DNA of 64,000 bases, taken from assembly GCF_011752625.1 (NCBI RefSeq), contig NZ_VWXD01000002.1, forward strand, positions 248,001 through 312,000, given 5' to 3'. Below are positions 8,803-18,708 of the stretch, one piece after another (positions within the stretch are counted from its first letter, which is position 1; each line of letters starts with the position of its first letter). The translations under genes and the position numbers were made by a program. This stretch comes from Candidatus Pantoea formicae (GTDB taxonomy: Bacteria > Pseudomonadota > Gammaproteobacteria > Enterobacterales > Enterobacteriaceae). The notes beneath the pieces were generated by a model. It did no database searches and had not been told where the DNA came from. It was given only the letters and a program-made list of their open reading frames with translations.

Positions 8803-8837
8803 TGCGCCGACACAGACAGCAACGCTGTGGCGGCGCA
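8803..8837 (+). terminator. Stem-loop after ssuB
   Basis: TGCGCCGACACAG and CTGTGGCGGCGCA form a 13-bp stem with one mismatch around a 9-nt loop, 8 bp after the ssuB stop and 22 bp before the end of convergent pepN. A weak T-rich stretch (TTTTTATTT) appears 15 nt later, so it may terminate ssu transcription or protect the mRNA end. Confidence 0.55.
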
Positions 8838-8858
8838 GTTCTATTGCGCGGTTTTTAT

Positions 8859-11474
8859 TTATGCATTCAAGGCTTTACTGATCTTCTCATACAGATCGCC
8901 TGACAGCTTATCCAACCCTTTTAAGGTCTCCAGCGCCTGACGCATCAGCGCCTGACGACCGGCATCGTAGCGCTTTAAGCGAATCAGCGGCTCAATCATT
9001 CGCGCAGCAACTTGCGGATTACGTGTGTTGAGGTCGGTCAACATCTCCACCAGGAACTGATAGCCACTGCCATCTTTGGCATGGAATGCCGCTGGATTGC
9101 CCGAGGCAAAGGCACCAATCAGAGAGCGGATACGGTTCGGGTTGCCCATGGTGAATGAGCGGTGATTGAGCAGCTTACGCACATGACTCAACACATCCTC
9201 CGCTGGACTGGTCGCCTGCAATACAAACCATTTATCCATCACCAGACCATCCTGATGCCACTGCTCATCATAAGCAGCCAGTAAGGCTGCACGACAAGGC
9301 AGTTGTGCAGCAACCGCTGCCGAGAGCGCCGCCAGCGCATCCGTCATATTGTTGGCATTATGGTACTGCGCCTGCACCAATTTATCCGCCTGCTCCGCAT
9401 CTGCAAATGCCAGATAGCTCAAGCAGACGTTCTTCAGTGCGCGTCGACCAATTTCCGCATGTTCAACTTTGTACTCCTGGCTTTGATTGGCCAGATACAC
9501 CGCGTAAAACTCATCACTGAGCTCCGTCGCCAGCGCGTGCACCAGCGCGGTTCGCACTGCGGAGATAGCAAGAGGATCGATCACGTCAAACAGTTCAGCG
9601 ATTTCGTTCTCAGAAGGCAGCGAGAGGATCAGTGCCATCAAGGCCGGATCGCCCTGCTGATCCAGCAGCACGGCACGGAAAGCGTCGGCGACATGAAGCG
9701 GCAGTGACAATGGCTGTCCCTGCTGATGGCGTGCCACATTCAGGCGAATGTAGGTGGCCAACAGGCTTTGTGCGGCATCCCAGCGGGAGAAATCATTGCG
9801 CGCGTGGCGCATCAGGAATGTCAGCTGCGCATCGCTCCATTTATAGTCGAGCTTCACCGGCGCAGAAAATTCGCGCAGCAGTGACGGCACTGGCTGGAAG
9901 TGAACGTTATCGAAAATAAAGGTCTGGAACTCTTCGGTGACATTCAGCACGTGATGCACCGGATGGCCGTTGTGCTGCAACGGAATCACCTTGCCTTCGT
10001 TGTCGTACAGTTCGATATCCAGCGGAATGTGCAGCGGTAACTTTTCTTTCTGCTCGGCCGTTGCCGGCGTATGCTGCGTCACATGCAACGTGTACTGTTC
10101 CAGCTCTGGATTGTAGTCATCACGCACCGTCAGCACCGGTGTACCCGCTTGACTGTACCAGCGACGGAACTGCGACAGATCGACATTAGACGCATCTTCC
10201 ATCGCCTGCACGAAATCGTCGCAGGTCGCGGCACTACCATCATGACGTTCGAAGTAAAGTTGCATGCCTTTCTGGAAATTCTCTTCACCCAGTAGGGTAT
10301 GCATCATGCGAATGACTTCAGAGCCTTTCTCGTAAACGGTCAAGGTATAGAAGTTGTTCATCTCGATGACTTGATCGGGACGGATCGGATGCGCCATTGG
10401 GCTGGCATCTTCGGCAAACTGCGCGCCGCGCATCACACGTACGTTGTCGATACGGTTTACCGCACGCGAGCCGAGATCAGAACTGAACTCCTGGTCACGG
10501 AATACCGTTAAGCCCTCTTTCAGGCTGAGCTGGAACCAGTCACGACAGGTGACGCGGTTGCCGGTCCAGTTATGGAAATATTCATGCCCAATCACCGCCT
10601 CAATGCCGAGGTAATCTTTATCGGTCGCGGTTTCGGCTTTCGCCAGCACATATTTGGAGTTAAAGACGTTAAGGCCCTTATTCTCCATCGCGCCCATATT
10701 GAAGAAATCCACCGCAACGATCATGAAGATATCGAGGTCATATTCCAGATTGAAGCGCTCTTCATCCCACTTCATGCTGGCTTTCAATGAGGTCATCGCC
10801 CAGTCGGCGCGATCGAGATTGCCACGATCGACAAAGATCTCCAGCGCCACATCACGGCCTGAGCGCGTGGTAAAGCTATCACGCAGCACATCAAAGTCAC
10901 CGGCCACCAAGGCAAACAGGTAGCAAGGTTTCGGGAACGGATCCTGCCACTTCACCCAGTGACGACCATCCTCGTGACGACCACTCTCCAGTTTGTTGCC
11001 GTTTGACAGCAAGAACGGATATTTCGCGGCATCAGCAATAATGGTGGTGGTAAAACGTGCCAGCACATCTGGGCGATCAAGATACCAGGTAATATGGCGG
11101 AAACCTTCAGCCTCACACTGGGTACAGAGCGCATCACCCGACTTGTAGAGCCCTTCCAGCGCGGTGTTTTTGTCCGGATGGATGTCATTAATGAGGGTCA
11201 GCGTAAAGTTTTCCGGCAGTTGGCTTAACACCAACGCACCTTCTTCCTCACGATAGTGTGACCAAGGATTGCCATCCACTGCCAGCGAGATCAGCGTGAG
11301 ATCTTCGCCATCAAGACGCAGGTCAGCATCCGCAGCACCGAGACGCTTCACCTGACTGACGGCGGTCACGCGCGTGGAAGCCGCATCGAGGTCAAAAGTC
11401 AGGTCAATATCAGTGATGGTGTAATCGGGCGCACGATAGTCGTGGCGATATTTAATTTGCGGCTGTTGCGTCAT
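8859..11474 (-). CDS. pepN: Aminopeptidase N
   Basis: This 871-residue cytoplasmic M1 zinc metallopeptidase removes N-terminal residues from peptides in late protein turnover. It shows the substrate-anchoring GAMEN motif at about residues 260-264 and the zinc site HEYFH at about 297-301 with the second glutamate in KEGLTVFRD about 20 residues later. It is one residue longer than E. coli PepN and aligns without visible gaps. I chose the ATG at 11474 (MTQQPQ, as in E. coli), preceded by AAGGA on the minus strand; five more residues upstream are possible but lack support. It is divergent from pncB, as in E. coli. Confidence 0.97.
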   Translation of the reverse strand: MTQQPQIKYRHDYRAPDYTITDIDLTFDLDAASTRVTAVSQVKRLGAADADLRLDGEDLTLISLAVDGNPWSHYREEEGALVLSQLPENFTLTLINDIHPDKNTALEGLYKSGDALCTQCEAEGFRHITWYLDRPDVLARFTTTIIADAAKYPFLLSNGNKLESGRHEDGRHWVKWQDPFPKPCYLFALVAGDFDVLRDSFTTRSGRDVALEIFVDRGNLDRADWAMTSLKASMKWDEERFNLEYDLDIFMIVAVDFFNMGAMENKGLNVFNSKYVLAKAETATDKDYLGIEAVIGHEYFHNWTGNRVTCRDWFQLSLKEGLTVFRDQEFSSDLGSRAVNRIDNVRVMRGAQFAEDASPMAHPIRPDQVIEMNNFYTLTVYEKGSEVIRMMHTLLGEENFQKGMQLYFERHDGSAATCDDFVQAMEDASNVDLSQFRRWYSQAGTPVLTVRDDYNPELEQYTLHVTQHTPATAEQKEKLPLHIPLDIELYDNEGKVIPLQHNGHPVHHVLNVTEEFQTFIFDNVHFQPVPSLLREFSAPVKLDYKWSDAQLTFLMRHARNDFSRWDAAQSLLATYIRLNVARHQQGQPLSLPLHVADAFRAVLLDQQGDPALMALILSLPSENEIAELFDVIDPLAISAVRTALVHALATELSDEFYAVYLANQSQEYKVEHAEIGRRALKNVCLSYLAFADAEQADKLVQAQYHNANNMTDALAALSAAVAAQLPCRAALLAAYDEQWHQDGLVMDKWFVLQATSPAEDVLSHVRKLLNHRSFTMGNPNRIRSLIGAFASGNPAAFHAKDGSGYQFLVEMLTDLNTRNPQVAARMIEPLIRLKRYDAGRQALMRQALETLKGLDKLSGDLYEKISKALNA

Positions 11475-11718
11475 AAGTCCTTCTCGCATCGTTGAAATGT
11501 CTACCCGTCAAAGTCTAAGCGGGTTGTGCCTTCGTTGCCACGCACAATGCGTGCCTTTGCTGAAAAGGCTACAATTCATTAACAATGGCACAAATGACCC
11601 TCGACCTGCCACCCGCAATTATGGTGTGATCCCGGTCATTACTGTTTTATACTCCTGCGTCTTTATGACTTTGTTGACACCGGGCTCTGCTCCGCGGAAG
11701 AGGATGCTGAAACGCACC

Positions 11719-12924
11719 ATGACTGGACACGCTTCCCCGATTTTGACCACGCTGCTTGATACCGATGCGTATAAGCTTCATATGCAGCAGGCCGTTTATC
11801 ATCGTTATTACGATGTCCCGGTTACGGCAGAATTTCGCTGTCGCGGCGATGAATTACTCGGCCAGTATGCCGATGAGATTCGTGCGCAAATCGATATGCT
11901 GCCCTCCCTCGCCCTGAGCGACGACGAATACAACTACCTCAGCGGCTTACCTTTCTTTGAAACCGACTACCTCAACTGGCTGCGTCAATTCCGTTTTGAT
12001 CCTTCCCAAGTCCATGTCCGTAATGACAATGGCCGTCTGACCATTCAGATCAGTGGTCCGTGGCGCGAAGTGATTTTATGGGAAGTGCCGCTGCTGGCGC
12101 TGATCAGTGAAGTGGTACACCGCCATCGCACACCACAGATGGGTGTTGAGCAAGCCGTCGCACACTTGCAACACAAGCTGGTGGATTTCCGTCAACAGGT
12201 AGGCGACCTTGATATGTCGCGCTTCCAACTCATGGATTTCGGCACTCGCCGTCGTTACTCCAAAGGGGTGCAGGAAGCGATTGTCAGTACCCTTAAAGCT
12301 GAATTCCCGTGGTTGGTCGGAACCAGTAATTACGATCTGGCGCGCCGCTTACAGCTTAATCCTGTTGGGACCCAAGCTCATGAGTGGTTCCAGGCACACC
12401 AGCAGATCAGTCCTGTATTGGCAAACAGCCAGCGTGCGGCTTTGCAATCGTGGCTGGATGAGTACGATGACCAGCTCGGCATTGCGTTGACAGACTGCAT
12501 CACCATGGATGCCTTCCTGCGTGATTTCGGTCCAGGCTTTGCAAATCGCTATCAAGGCTTACGCCATGATTCGGGTGATCCGGTGGAATGGGGTGAAAAG
12601 GCCATTGCGCACTACCAGCGTCTGGATATTGACCCTAGAAGCAAAACGCTGGTGTTCTCAGACAACCTCAATCTGGATAAAGCCCTGGTGCTCTATCGTC
12701 ACTTTGGCCAGCGAGCCAATGTGGTATTTGGCATCGGCACACGCCTCACCTGCGATATCCCTGGCGTTACGCCACTCAATATTGTGATTAAACTGGTGAG
12801 CTGCAATGGCAAACCGGTGGCGAAACTTTCCGACAGTCCGGGTAAAACCATCTGCCAGGATAAAGCTTTTGTCCGCGCCCTGCGCAAAGCTTTTGACCTT
12901 CCACTGGTGAAAAGAGCCAGCTAA
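11719..12924 (+). CDS. pncB: Nicotinate phosphoribosyltransferase
   Basis: This 401-residue enzyme converts nicotinate and PRPP to nicotinate mononucleotide, with ATP, in the NAD salvage pathway. It opens [21 protein letters not shown], the family signature, and has [16 protein letters not shown] near residue 175 (phosphorylation and PRPP region) and [13 protein letters not shown] near 285. The start at 11719 (MTGHASPI) aligns with the E. coli start and gives nearly its length (400). The frame stays open for 74 more codons upstream, but this extension has no family resemblance. The ribosome site is poor (GAGGA 14 nt upstream). I saw no clear NadR operator in the 244-bp gap to pepN. Confidence 0.94.
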   Translation: MTGHASPILTTLLDTDAYKLHMQQAVYHRYYDVPVTAEFRCRGDELLGQYADEIRAQIDMLPSLALSDDEYNYLSGLPFFETDYLNWLRQFRFDPSQVHVRNDNGRLTIQISGPWREVILWEVPLLALISEVVHRHRTPQMGVEQAVAHLQHKLVDFRQQVGDLDMSRFQLMDFGTRRRYSKGVQEAIVSTLKAEFPWLVGTSNYDLARRLQLNPVGTQAHEWFQAHQQISPVLANSQRAALQSWLDEYDDQLGIALTDCITMDAFLRDFGPGFANRYQGLRHDSGDPVEWGEKAIAHYQRLDIDPRSKTLVFSDNLNLDKALVLYRHFGQRANVVFGIGTRLTCDIPGVTPLNIVIKLVSCNGKPVAKLSDSPGKTICQDKAFVRALRKAFDLPLVKRAS

Positions 12925-12932
12925 TTGATGAT

Positions 12933-12952
12933 GCAGGGTGCTCACACCCTGC
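12933..12952 (+). terminator. Stem-loop after pncB
   Basis: GCAGGGTG-CTCA-CACCCTGC is a perfect 8-bp stem with a 4-nt loop, 8 bp after the pncB stop. The following sequence (TCTCTTGC) is pyrimidine-rich but not a strong T-tract, so it is a possible terminator only. Confidence 0.5.
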
Positions 12953-13071
12953 TCTCTTGCAACAAATCTCCCCTGCTCCCGGCAAAATTGCTTGTTTCCT
13001 GTTGGCTCGCAAGTAACATAGCAAAACCCTAATTTGGGCTTTTATCCACTTCTATATATAGAGAGATATTT

Positions 13072-14472
13072 ATGAGCGTAGTGCCTGTAGCGGATGTACT
13101 GCACGGCCGTGTCGCGGTTGACAGTGAAGTCACCGTACGTGGTTGGGTGCGTACCCGAAGAGATTCCAAAGCCGGTCTTTCCTTTATCGCCGTTTATGAC
13201 GGTTCCTGCTTTAATCCCGTTCAGGCCGTCGTCAATAATTCTCTGAATAATTATCAGGATGAAGTGCTGCGTCTGACCACGGGCTGTTCTGTGATCGTCA
13301 CCGGTAAAGTGGTTGAATCCCCTGGTGAAGGCCAGGCATTCGAACTGCAGGCGACCAACGTAGAAGTCACCGGCTGGGTAGACGATCCGGACACCTATCC
13401 GATGGCGGCAAAACGCCACAGTATCGAATACCTGCGTGAAGTGGCACACCTGCGCCCACGCACTAACCTGGTCGGTGCGGTAGCCCGTACACGCCACACG
13501 CTGGCGCAGGCGTTGCATCGCTTCTTCCATGAGAACGGCTATTTCTGGGTTTCTACCCCGCTGATCACCGCTTCAGATACCGAAGGTGCGGGCGAGATGT
13601 TCCGTGTTTCTACGCTGGACATGGAAAACCTGCCGCGCGATCCACAGGGCAAAGTCGATTACGATAAAGACTTCTTTGGCAAAGAGGCTTTCCTGACGGT
13701 TTCCGGTCAGCTGAACGCCGAAACTTATGCCTGTGCGCTGTCAAAAGTTTATACTTTTGGCCCAACCTTCCGTGCAGAAAACTCCAACACCAGCCGTCAC
13801 TTAGCGGAATTCTGGATGCTGGAGCCTGAGGTTGCCTTCGCTAACCTGGACGACGCCGCCGCGCTGGCAGAAGCCATGCTGAAATATGTGTTCAAAGCCG
13901 TATTGGAAGAGCGTGCTGATGACATGGCGTTCTTTGCGGAGCGCGTAGACAAAGATGCGATTGCTCGCTTAGAACGTTTTGTCACAACCGATTTCGCGCA
14001 GGTGGACTACACCGATGCGGTCGACATTCTGCTGAAAAGCGGTCAGACATTCGAAAACCCGGTCTCCTGGGGCGTGGATCTTTCCTCCGAACATGAACGT
14101 TACCTCGCAGAGAAACATTTCAAGGCGCCGGTGGTGGTGAAGAACTACCCGAAAGACATCAAAGCCTTCTATATGCGTATGAACGACGATGGTAAAACCG
14201 TGGCAGCGATGGATGTTCTGGCGCCGGGTATTGGTGAAATTATCGGTGGTTCACAGCGTGAAGAGCGTCTGGATGTACTGGATGCGCGTCTGGCAGAAAT
14301 GGGCCTGAATAAAGAAGATTACTGGTGGTATCGTGACCTGCGTCGTTATGGCACCGTTCCACATGCTGGCTTCGGATTAGGTTTCGAACGATTAATCGCC
14401 TATGTCACCGGCGTACAAAATGTAAGGGATGTTATCCCCTTCCCACGTACTCCACGTAACGCCAATTTCTAA
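13072..14472 (+). CDS. asnS: Asparaginyl-tRNA synthetase
   Basis: This 466-residue class IIb synthetase charges tRNA-Asn and has the same length as E. coli AsnS. The N-terminal OB-fold anticodon-binding domain covers about residues 1-110 ([19 protein letters not shown]). The catalytic domain shows motif 2 in [21 protein letters not shown] (split near residues 227-247) and motif 3 [15 protein letters not shown] near the C-terminus. The ATG at 13072 follows AGAGAG. It is flanked by hairpins and appears to be a single-gene unit between pncB and ompF, as in E. coli. Confidence 0.97.
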   Translation: MSVVPVADVLHGRVAVDSEVTVRGWVRTRRDSKAGLSFIAVYDGSCFNPVQAVVNNSLNNYQDEVLRLTTGCSVIVTGKVVESPGEGQAFELQATNVEVTGWVDDPDTYPMAAKRHSIEYLREVAHLRPRTNLVGAVARTRHTLAQALHRFFHENGYFWVSTPLITASDTEGAGEMFRVSTLDMENLPRDPQGKVDYDKDFFGKEAFLTVSGQLNAETYACALSKVYTFGPTFRAENSNTSRHLAEFWMLEPEVAFANLDDAAALAEAMLKYVFKAVLEERADDMAFFAERVDKDAIARLERFVTTDFAQVDYTDAVDILLKSGQTFENPVSWGVDLSSEHERYLAEKHFKAPVVVKNYPKDIKAFYMRMNDDGKTVAAMDVLAPGIGEIIGGSQREERLDVLDARLAEMGLNKEDYWWYRDLRRYGTVPHAGFGLGFERLIAYVTGVQNVRDVIPFPRTPRNANF

Positions 14473-14510
14473 AATTCGCGATTAAATATAAGTAATTCAT
14501 ATATATAACG

Positions 14511-14538
14511 AGGTCGGCACTGCCGGCCTTTTTTATTT
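14511..14538 (+). terminator. Rho-independent terminator of asnS
   Basis: AGGTCGGC-ACT-GCCGGCCT is an 8-bp stem with one G-T pair, followed by TTTTATTTTT. It lies 38 bp after the asnS stop. Confidence 0.88.
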
Positions 14539-14574
14539 TTGTAAATTTTGAGTTCTCTCACAAAGTTCCCGATA

Positions 14575-14634
14575 TTTTACAAATTGTAATACAAAATTTC
14601 TTTTTGATACGTAATTGCGAGATTTGAATCATTT
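14575..14634 (+). promoter_or_regulatory. Three contiguous OmpR-like boxes upstream of ompF
   Basis: Three adjoining 20-bp units (14575-14594, 14595-14614, 14615-14634) match the OmpR consensus as I recall it at about 13, 14 and 12 of 20 positions by my count. All are in the same phase and direct orientation. They span about -101 to -42 from the predicted ompF start, the same arrangement as the F1-F2-F3 sites of E. coli. This predicts EnvZ/OmpR control by osmolarity. Confidence 0.75.
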
Positions 14635-14663
14635 TCGGGCTAGAAATAGCAACCCCGTGATGG

Positions 14664-14770
14664 AAAGATGCGTGCAGACACAGGAGACATCAAACTTCTT
14701 TCAAGGTTCCGTAAAGGTTTCTTGACGGCAGTGGCAGATGTCCAAATAACTCCAATGAGGGTAATAAAAA
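14664..14770 (+). promoter_or_regulatory. ompF -10 region and conserved 5' leader
   Basis: GGAAAGATG followed by a G-C-AGACACA motif closely resembles the E. coli ompF -10 box (AAAGAT) and transcription start, which puts +1 near 14676 and gives a leader of about 95 nt. Later leader blocks (GTTCCGTAAA, TTGACGGCAGTGGCAG, ATGAGGGTAATAAA) are also kept. The last block around the ribosome site is the part that pairs with MicF sRNA in E. coli; similar control here is inference. Confidence 0.7.
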
Positions 14771-15865
14771 ATGATGAAGCGCAACATTCTTGCAGTGGTT
14801 ATCCCTGCTCTGTTAGCTGCCGGCGCAGCAAACGCAGCAGAAATCTATAACAAAGACGGCAACAAACTGGATCTGTACGGTAAAGCTGTTGGTCTGCACT
14901 ACTTCTCTGATGATGCTGGTAGCGATGGCGACCAGACTTATGTTCGCTTCGGCTTCAAGGGTGAAACCCAGATTAACGACCAGCTGACCGGTTACGGCCA
15001 GTGGGAATACAACATTCAGGCGAACAACTCAGAAGGCGGTACCGACGCGCAGTCTGGTAACAAAACCCGTCTGGGCTTTGCTGGTCTGAAATTCGGCGAT
15101 GCCGGTTCATTCGACTACGGTCGTAACTACGGCGTAGTGTATGACGCAATCGGCTGGACCGACGTACTGCCAGAGTTCGGTGGCGATACCGGTTACTCTG
15201 ATAACTTCCTGGTTGGCCGTTCTACTGGTCTGGCGACCTACCGTAACACCAACTTCTTCGGTCTGGTTGATGGCCTGAACTTTGCTCTGCAGTATCAGGG
15301 CAAAAACGACCGTGACGACATTCGTCGTGCAAACGGCGACGGCTGGGGTACCTCTGTTTCTTACACCTCACCAATCGGTGTAGGCATCGTTGGTGCTTAT
15401 GGTTCAAGCGACCGTACCAATGCTCAGAACAGCGCCTTCTATGGTAAAGGTGACAAAGCTCAGCAGTGGGCAACTGGTCTGAAATATGATGCGAACAACG
15501 TGTACTTGGCTGCCATGTACAACGAAACCCGCAACTCTACCTACATCTCTAACAGCAACGTCAACAGCGTTGACAATGGTCAGGTTGGTTTTGCTAACAA
15601 AACCCAAGGTTTTGAAGTTGTAGCTCAGTACCAGTTCGACTTCGGTCTGCGTCCATCCCTGGCATACGTTCAGTCTAAAGCCAAAGACGTCGACGGTATC
15701 GGCGATGTTGATCTGGTTAAATACTTCGATGTGGGCGCAACCTACTACTTCAACAAAAACATGGCGACCTACGTCGACTACCGTATCAACCAGCTGAAAG
15801 ACGACAACGCGCTGGGTCTGAACACCGACGATATCGTAGCTGTTGGTCTGGTTTACCAGTTCTAA
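14771..15865 (+). CDS. ompF: Outer-membrane porin OmpF
   Basis: This 364-residue general porin forms trimeric 16-strand barrels for small hydrophilic solutes. The Sec signal peptide ([22 protein letters not shown]) is cleaved before [16 protein letters not shown]. The constriction-loop motif PEFGGD is present near residue 137, and the protein ends with VGLVYQF, the terminal aromatic needed by the BAM complex. Sequence and the upstream leader fit OmpF better than OmpC or PhoE. The start is the first ATG of ATGATG, after GAGGGTAAT. Its place between asnS and aspC is the same as in E. coli. Confidence 0.95.
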   Translation: MMKRNILAVVIPALLAAGAANAAEIYNKDGNKLDLYGKAVGLHYFSDDAGSDGDQTYVRFGFKGETQINDQLTGYGQWEYNIQANNSEGGTDAQSGNKTRLGFAGLKFGDAGSFDYGRNYGVVYDAIGWTDVLPEFGGDTGYSDNFLVGRSTGLATYRNTNFFGLVDGLNFALQYQGKNDRDDIRRANGDGWGTSVSYTSPIGVGIVGAYGSSDRTNAQNSAFYGKGDKAQQWATGLKYDANNVYLAAMYNETRNSTYISNSNVNSVDNGQVGFANKTQGFEVVAQYQFDFGLRPSLAYVQSKAKDVDGIGDVDLVKYFDVGATYYFNKNMATYVDYRINQLKDDNALGLNTDDIVAVGLVYQF

Positions 15866-15895
15866 TCATCTGATTAGTGACTTGTAACACCCTAT

Positions 15896-15922
15896 AAACG
15901 GAGCCTTCGGGCTCCGTTTTGC
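15896..15922 (+). terminator. Rho-independent terminator of ompF
   Basis: AAACGGAGCC-TTCG-GGCTCCGTTT is a perfect 10-bp stem with a stable TTCG tetraloop, ending in a T-tract, 31 bp after the ompF stop. Confidence 0.93.
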
Positions 15923-16065
15923 GTTTCAGTGATCGCCCTCTCAATTAGCGCCACTACTTTATACATGTGGCTTATTTCTTTTTTATGTCAGCGGTTGGCA
16001 AGCGTATCATCTGACGCTACCCTGATAGCTCATTTTGCTAAAGTTCACCCAAACGGAACTGACTC

Positions 16066-17256
16066 ATGTTTGAATCGATCTCTGCCGCACCCGCCGATCC
16101 TATTCTGGGACTGGCTGACCTGTTTCGCGCCGACGACCGCCCGAATAAAATCAACCTTGGCATTGGTGTCTACAAAGATGAAACCGGTAAAACACCGGTG
16201 CTGACCAGTGTTAAAAAAGCTGAGCAGTATCTGCTGGAAAATGAAACCACCAAGAATTACCTGAGCATTGATGGCTTGGCTGATTTCGCCCGCTGCACTC
16301 AGGAATTGTTATTTGGTAAAGAGAGCAACCTGATCGCTTCTGGCCGTGCATGCACTGCACAAACGCCAGGTGGTACCGGTGCGCTGCGCGTGGCGGCAGA
16401 TTTCCTGGCAAACCAGACCAACGTTAAACGCGTCTGGGTGAGCAATCCAAGCTGGCCGAACCATAAGAACGTGTTCAACGCTGCGGGTTTGGAAGTCTGT
16501 GATTATCAGTATTACGATGCTGCCAGTCACAGCCTCGACTTTGCTGGCATGGTCGCCTCTCTGCAAGAAGCAAAAGCGGGTGATGTGGTGCTGTTTCACG
16601 GTTGCTGCCATAACCCAACCGGCGTAGACCCGTCTGCTGAACAATGGCAGCAGCTGGCTAAGCTGTCACAGGAGAAAGGCTGGCTGCCGCTGTTCGACTT
16701 TGCCTATCAGGGCTTTGCTCGTGGCTTAGATGAAGACGCCGAAGGTCTGCGAATCTTCGCGGCATCCCATCAGGAGTTGCTGGTTGCCAGCTCCTACTCC
16801 AAAAACTTTGGCCTGTATAACGAACGTGTCGGTGCGCTGACGCTAGTCGCGGCCAATAACGAAGTGGCTAAAACGGCGTTTAGCCAGGTGAAGTACAGCA
16901 TTCGTGCTAACTACTCGAATCCACCTTCTCACGGTGCGGCTGTGGTGGCCACCATTCTCGGCAATGATGCGCTGCGTACCATCTGGGTGCAGGAGCTGAG
17001 CGATATGCGACAGCGTATTCAGCGTATGCGTCAGCTGTTTGTGAACACGCTGGCAGAGAAAGGGGCAAACCAGGACTTCAGCTTTATCATCAAGCAAAAC
17101 GGTATGTTCTCATTCAGCGGCCTGACCAAAGATCAGGTGGTGCGCCTGCGTGAAGAGTTCGGCGTCTATGCGGTCAATTCCGGGCGCGTCAACGTTGCCG
17201 GCATGACGCCAGATAATATGTCTGCGCTGTGCGAGGCGATTGTCGCTGTGCTTTAA
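16066..17256 (+). CDS. aspC: Aspartate aminotransferase
   Basis: This 396-residue PLP enzyme interconverts aspartate and oxaloacetate using glutamate/2-oxoglutarate. It has the same length as E. coli AspC and aligns without gaps. The PLP lysine is in [15 protein letters not shown], at about residue 246. The family pattern [13 protein letters not shown] near residue 105, CCHNPTG near 180 and [11 protein letters not shown] near the C-terminus are present. It begins at an ATG after a 200-bp gap from ompF and is followed by its own terminator, so it is probably monocistronic. Confidence 0.97.
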   Translation: MFESISAAPADPILGLADLFRADDRPNKINLGIGVYKDETGKTPVLTSVKKAEQYLLENETTKNYLSIDGLADFARCTQELLFGKESNLIASGRACTAQTPGGTGALRVAADFLANQTNVKRVWVSNPSWPNHKNVFNAAGLEVCDYQYYDAASHSLDFAGMVASLQEAKAGDVVLFHGCCHNPTGVDPSAEQWQQLAKLSQEKGWLPLFDFAYQGFARGLDEDAEGLRIFAASHQELLVASSYSKNFGLYNERVGALTLVAANNEVAKTAFSQVKYSIRANYSNPPSHGAAVVATILGNDALRTIWVQELSDMRQRIQRMRQLFVNTLAEKGANQDFSFIIKQNGMFSFSGLTKDQVVRLREEFGVYAVNSGRVNVAGMTPDNMSALCEAIVAVL

Positions 17257-17273
17257 TCTCTGAATGTTCAGTA

Positions 17274-17304
17274 TGAAAAATGGGCCATAACGGCCCATTT
17301 TTTT
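17274..17304. terminator. Bidirectional terminator between aspC and gloC
   Basis: AAAATGGGCC-ATAAC-GGCCCATTTT is a 10-bp stem with A and T runs on each side, so it can end aspC on the plus strand and gloC on the minus strand. The gloC stop codon (17303-17305) touches its T-run. Confidence 0.9.
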
Positions 17305-17932
17305 ATTGCAGGAAAGGATTACTGATCCGCTCACGGCCCAACGTCGAAATTGGACCATGCCCTGGTACAAAGGTCACATCATCACCCAGCGGTAACAGTT
17401 TGGTGTTGATTGCATCGATTAAATCGCTGTGGCTGCCCTGCGGGAAATCAGTACGTCCAACACCGCCATTGAAAATCACATCACCAGATATCAACAGCCG
17501 ACCGATACGGTCAAAGAAAACAATGTGTCCCGGCGTGTGGCCAGGGCAAAGCAGGATTTCCAGCGTGACATTCCCGACCTGTACCGTTTCACCCTCTTCC
17601 AGCCAGCGATCGGGCGTCAGTGGCGCACACTCAGGCAAACCAAACATACGGCTTTGCGTGGGCAGATTATCCAGCCAAAACGCATCCAATTTATGCGGCC
17701 CAACGATAGGCACCTGGTAGTGTGACGCCAGTTCAGCGGCAGCACCCACATGGTCAAGGTGCCCATGCGTCAGCAAGATTTGCGACGGGGTCAGCCCCTT
17801 CTCTGCCAGAATAGCGATAATCGTCTCGGCATCACCGCCGGGATCAACCAACGCTGCCTGCTGGGTATCTTCATCCCAAATAACCGAGCAGTTCTGAGAA
17901 AAAGCCGTAACCGGAATAATGTGATAATTCAT
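17303..17932 (-). CDS. gloC: Glyoxalase II-type metallo-hydrolase GloC (YcbL)
   Basis: The 209-residue metallo-beta-lactamase-fold protein has the THGHLDH zinc motif at residues 55-61, the HTPGH motif near 135 and PGHGP near 185. E. coli GloC hydrolyses S-lactoylglutathione to D-lactate and glutathione in methylglyoxal detoxification. The start at 17932 ([15 protein letters not shown]) follows GGAGCG; seven upstream residues are possible but unsupported. The protein ends at NPFLQ, about six residues before the E. coli end, with its stop inside the aspC terminator region. It is the last gene of the minus-strand group with mepK. Confidence 0.92.
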   Translation of the reverse strand: MNYHIIPVTAFSQNCSVIWDEDTQQAALVDPGGDAETIIAILAEKGLTPSQILLTHGHLDHVGAAAELASHYQVPIVGPHKLDAFWLDNLPTQSRMFGLPECAPLTPDRWLEEGETVQVGNVTLEILLCPGHTPGHIVFFDRIGRLLISGDVIFNGGVGRTDFPQGSHSDLIDAINTKLLPLGDDVTFVPGHGPISTLGRERISNPFLQ

Positions 17933-17968
17933 AGCGCTCCATGACCGACACACGCAGCGCTGTCGGTA

Positions 17969-18520
17969 TCAGGACCAGTGCCTTGCAGGCCCGGTATCAA
18001 TGTGTACGAAGTTGCTGCGAGGGTAATATCCTACACCACCCGCGCGCATTGATAACGCCGCTTTGCGAACATTGCTCAATGAAATCCCCTCAATGTGGAA
18101 GTCCATCGCCTGTCCTTTGGTGTGATAACTGTGTTTCGCCACGCCAGGCCCCGATTCACGCAACATATTATTCGTTGCCAGCGTACGGTAGCCCGAAATC
18201 AGCTGCACCGGCTTACGGGTGTTTAACACCATCTGTAAACGATAAAGCTGATCAAACAGATGCGGATCAATGTGTTTCACTTGATTGGCGCGGTAATCAC
18301 GGAAGAAGTGGTTTAACCGGGCTAACTCATCCTTGTCATAACTCTTACCGTTAAAAAACTCCGTTTTAAGGGTTTCACCGGTGTGAAGGTTATTAAGCGT
18401 CAATACTCGGGGACGGGCCGTGGAAAGCGAAGCCAGTGCTGAACCAGGAAGCAGTGACAGACCTGCCGCTGCGCCTCCAATCAGGAGTAATCGACGACGT
18501 TGGGAATCAAAATTAGCCAT
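17969..18520 (-). CDS. mepK: Murein DD-endopeptidase MepK (YcbK)
   Basis: The 183-residue protein belongs to the DUF882/M15 peptidase family. E. coli MepK cuts 3-3 (mDap-mDap) cross-links and some 4-3 links in peptidoglycan to allow growth. The N-terminus has a twin-arginine-like export signal (QRRRLLLIG followed by a hydrophobic stretch and SALA), so it is likely Tat-exported. Zinc-ligand motifs are in HTKGQAMDFH near residue 137 and the later FVHIDTG. It is one residue longer than the E. coli protein. Its neighbour is ldtD, whose product makes the cross-links that MepK removes. Confidence 0.93.
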   Translation of the reverse strand: MANFDSQRRRLLLIGGAAAGLSLLPGSALASLSTARPRVLTLNNLHTGETLKTEFFNGKSYDKDELARLNHFFRDYRANQVKHIDPHLFDQLYRLQMVLNTRKPVQLISGYRTLATNNMLRESGPGVAKHSYHTKGQAMDFHIEGISLSNVRKAALSMRAGGVGYYPRSNFVHIDTGPARHWS

Positions 18521-18708
18521 GTAGCGGGGTTACCTAATCTAAAGCGACAAAAAAATGTGTAAAAAGTACACAAGGCCGAACAGTAACCGCAGCCTGGAAG
18601 TCAGTCAACCCGCAATGTGTCACAGAATGACCAAAACCAGCGCAAAATCGGAAATTTGCGACTGGTCTTGGTCTTTTCGAAGAGAGGTGAAAACTGGCAA
18701 ATCAATGA

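Noticed and set aside
11497..11718. 74-codon upstream extension of pncB
   Set aside because: It has no resemblance to the family, covers the pepN-pncB promoter region, and the E. coli-like start at 11719 gives the expected length.
14668..14850. Short plus-strand frame over the ompF leader
   Set aside because: It overlaps the conserved ompF leader and start in another frame, and has no family resemblance.
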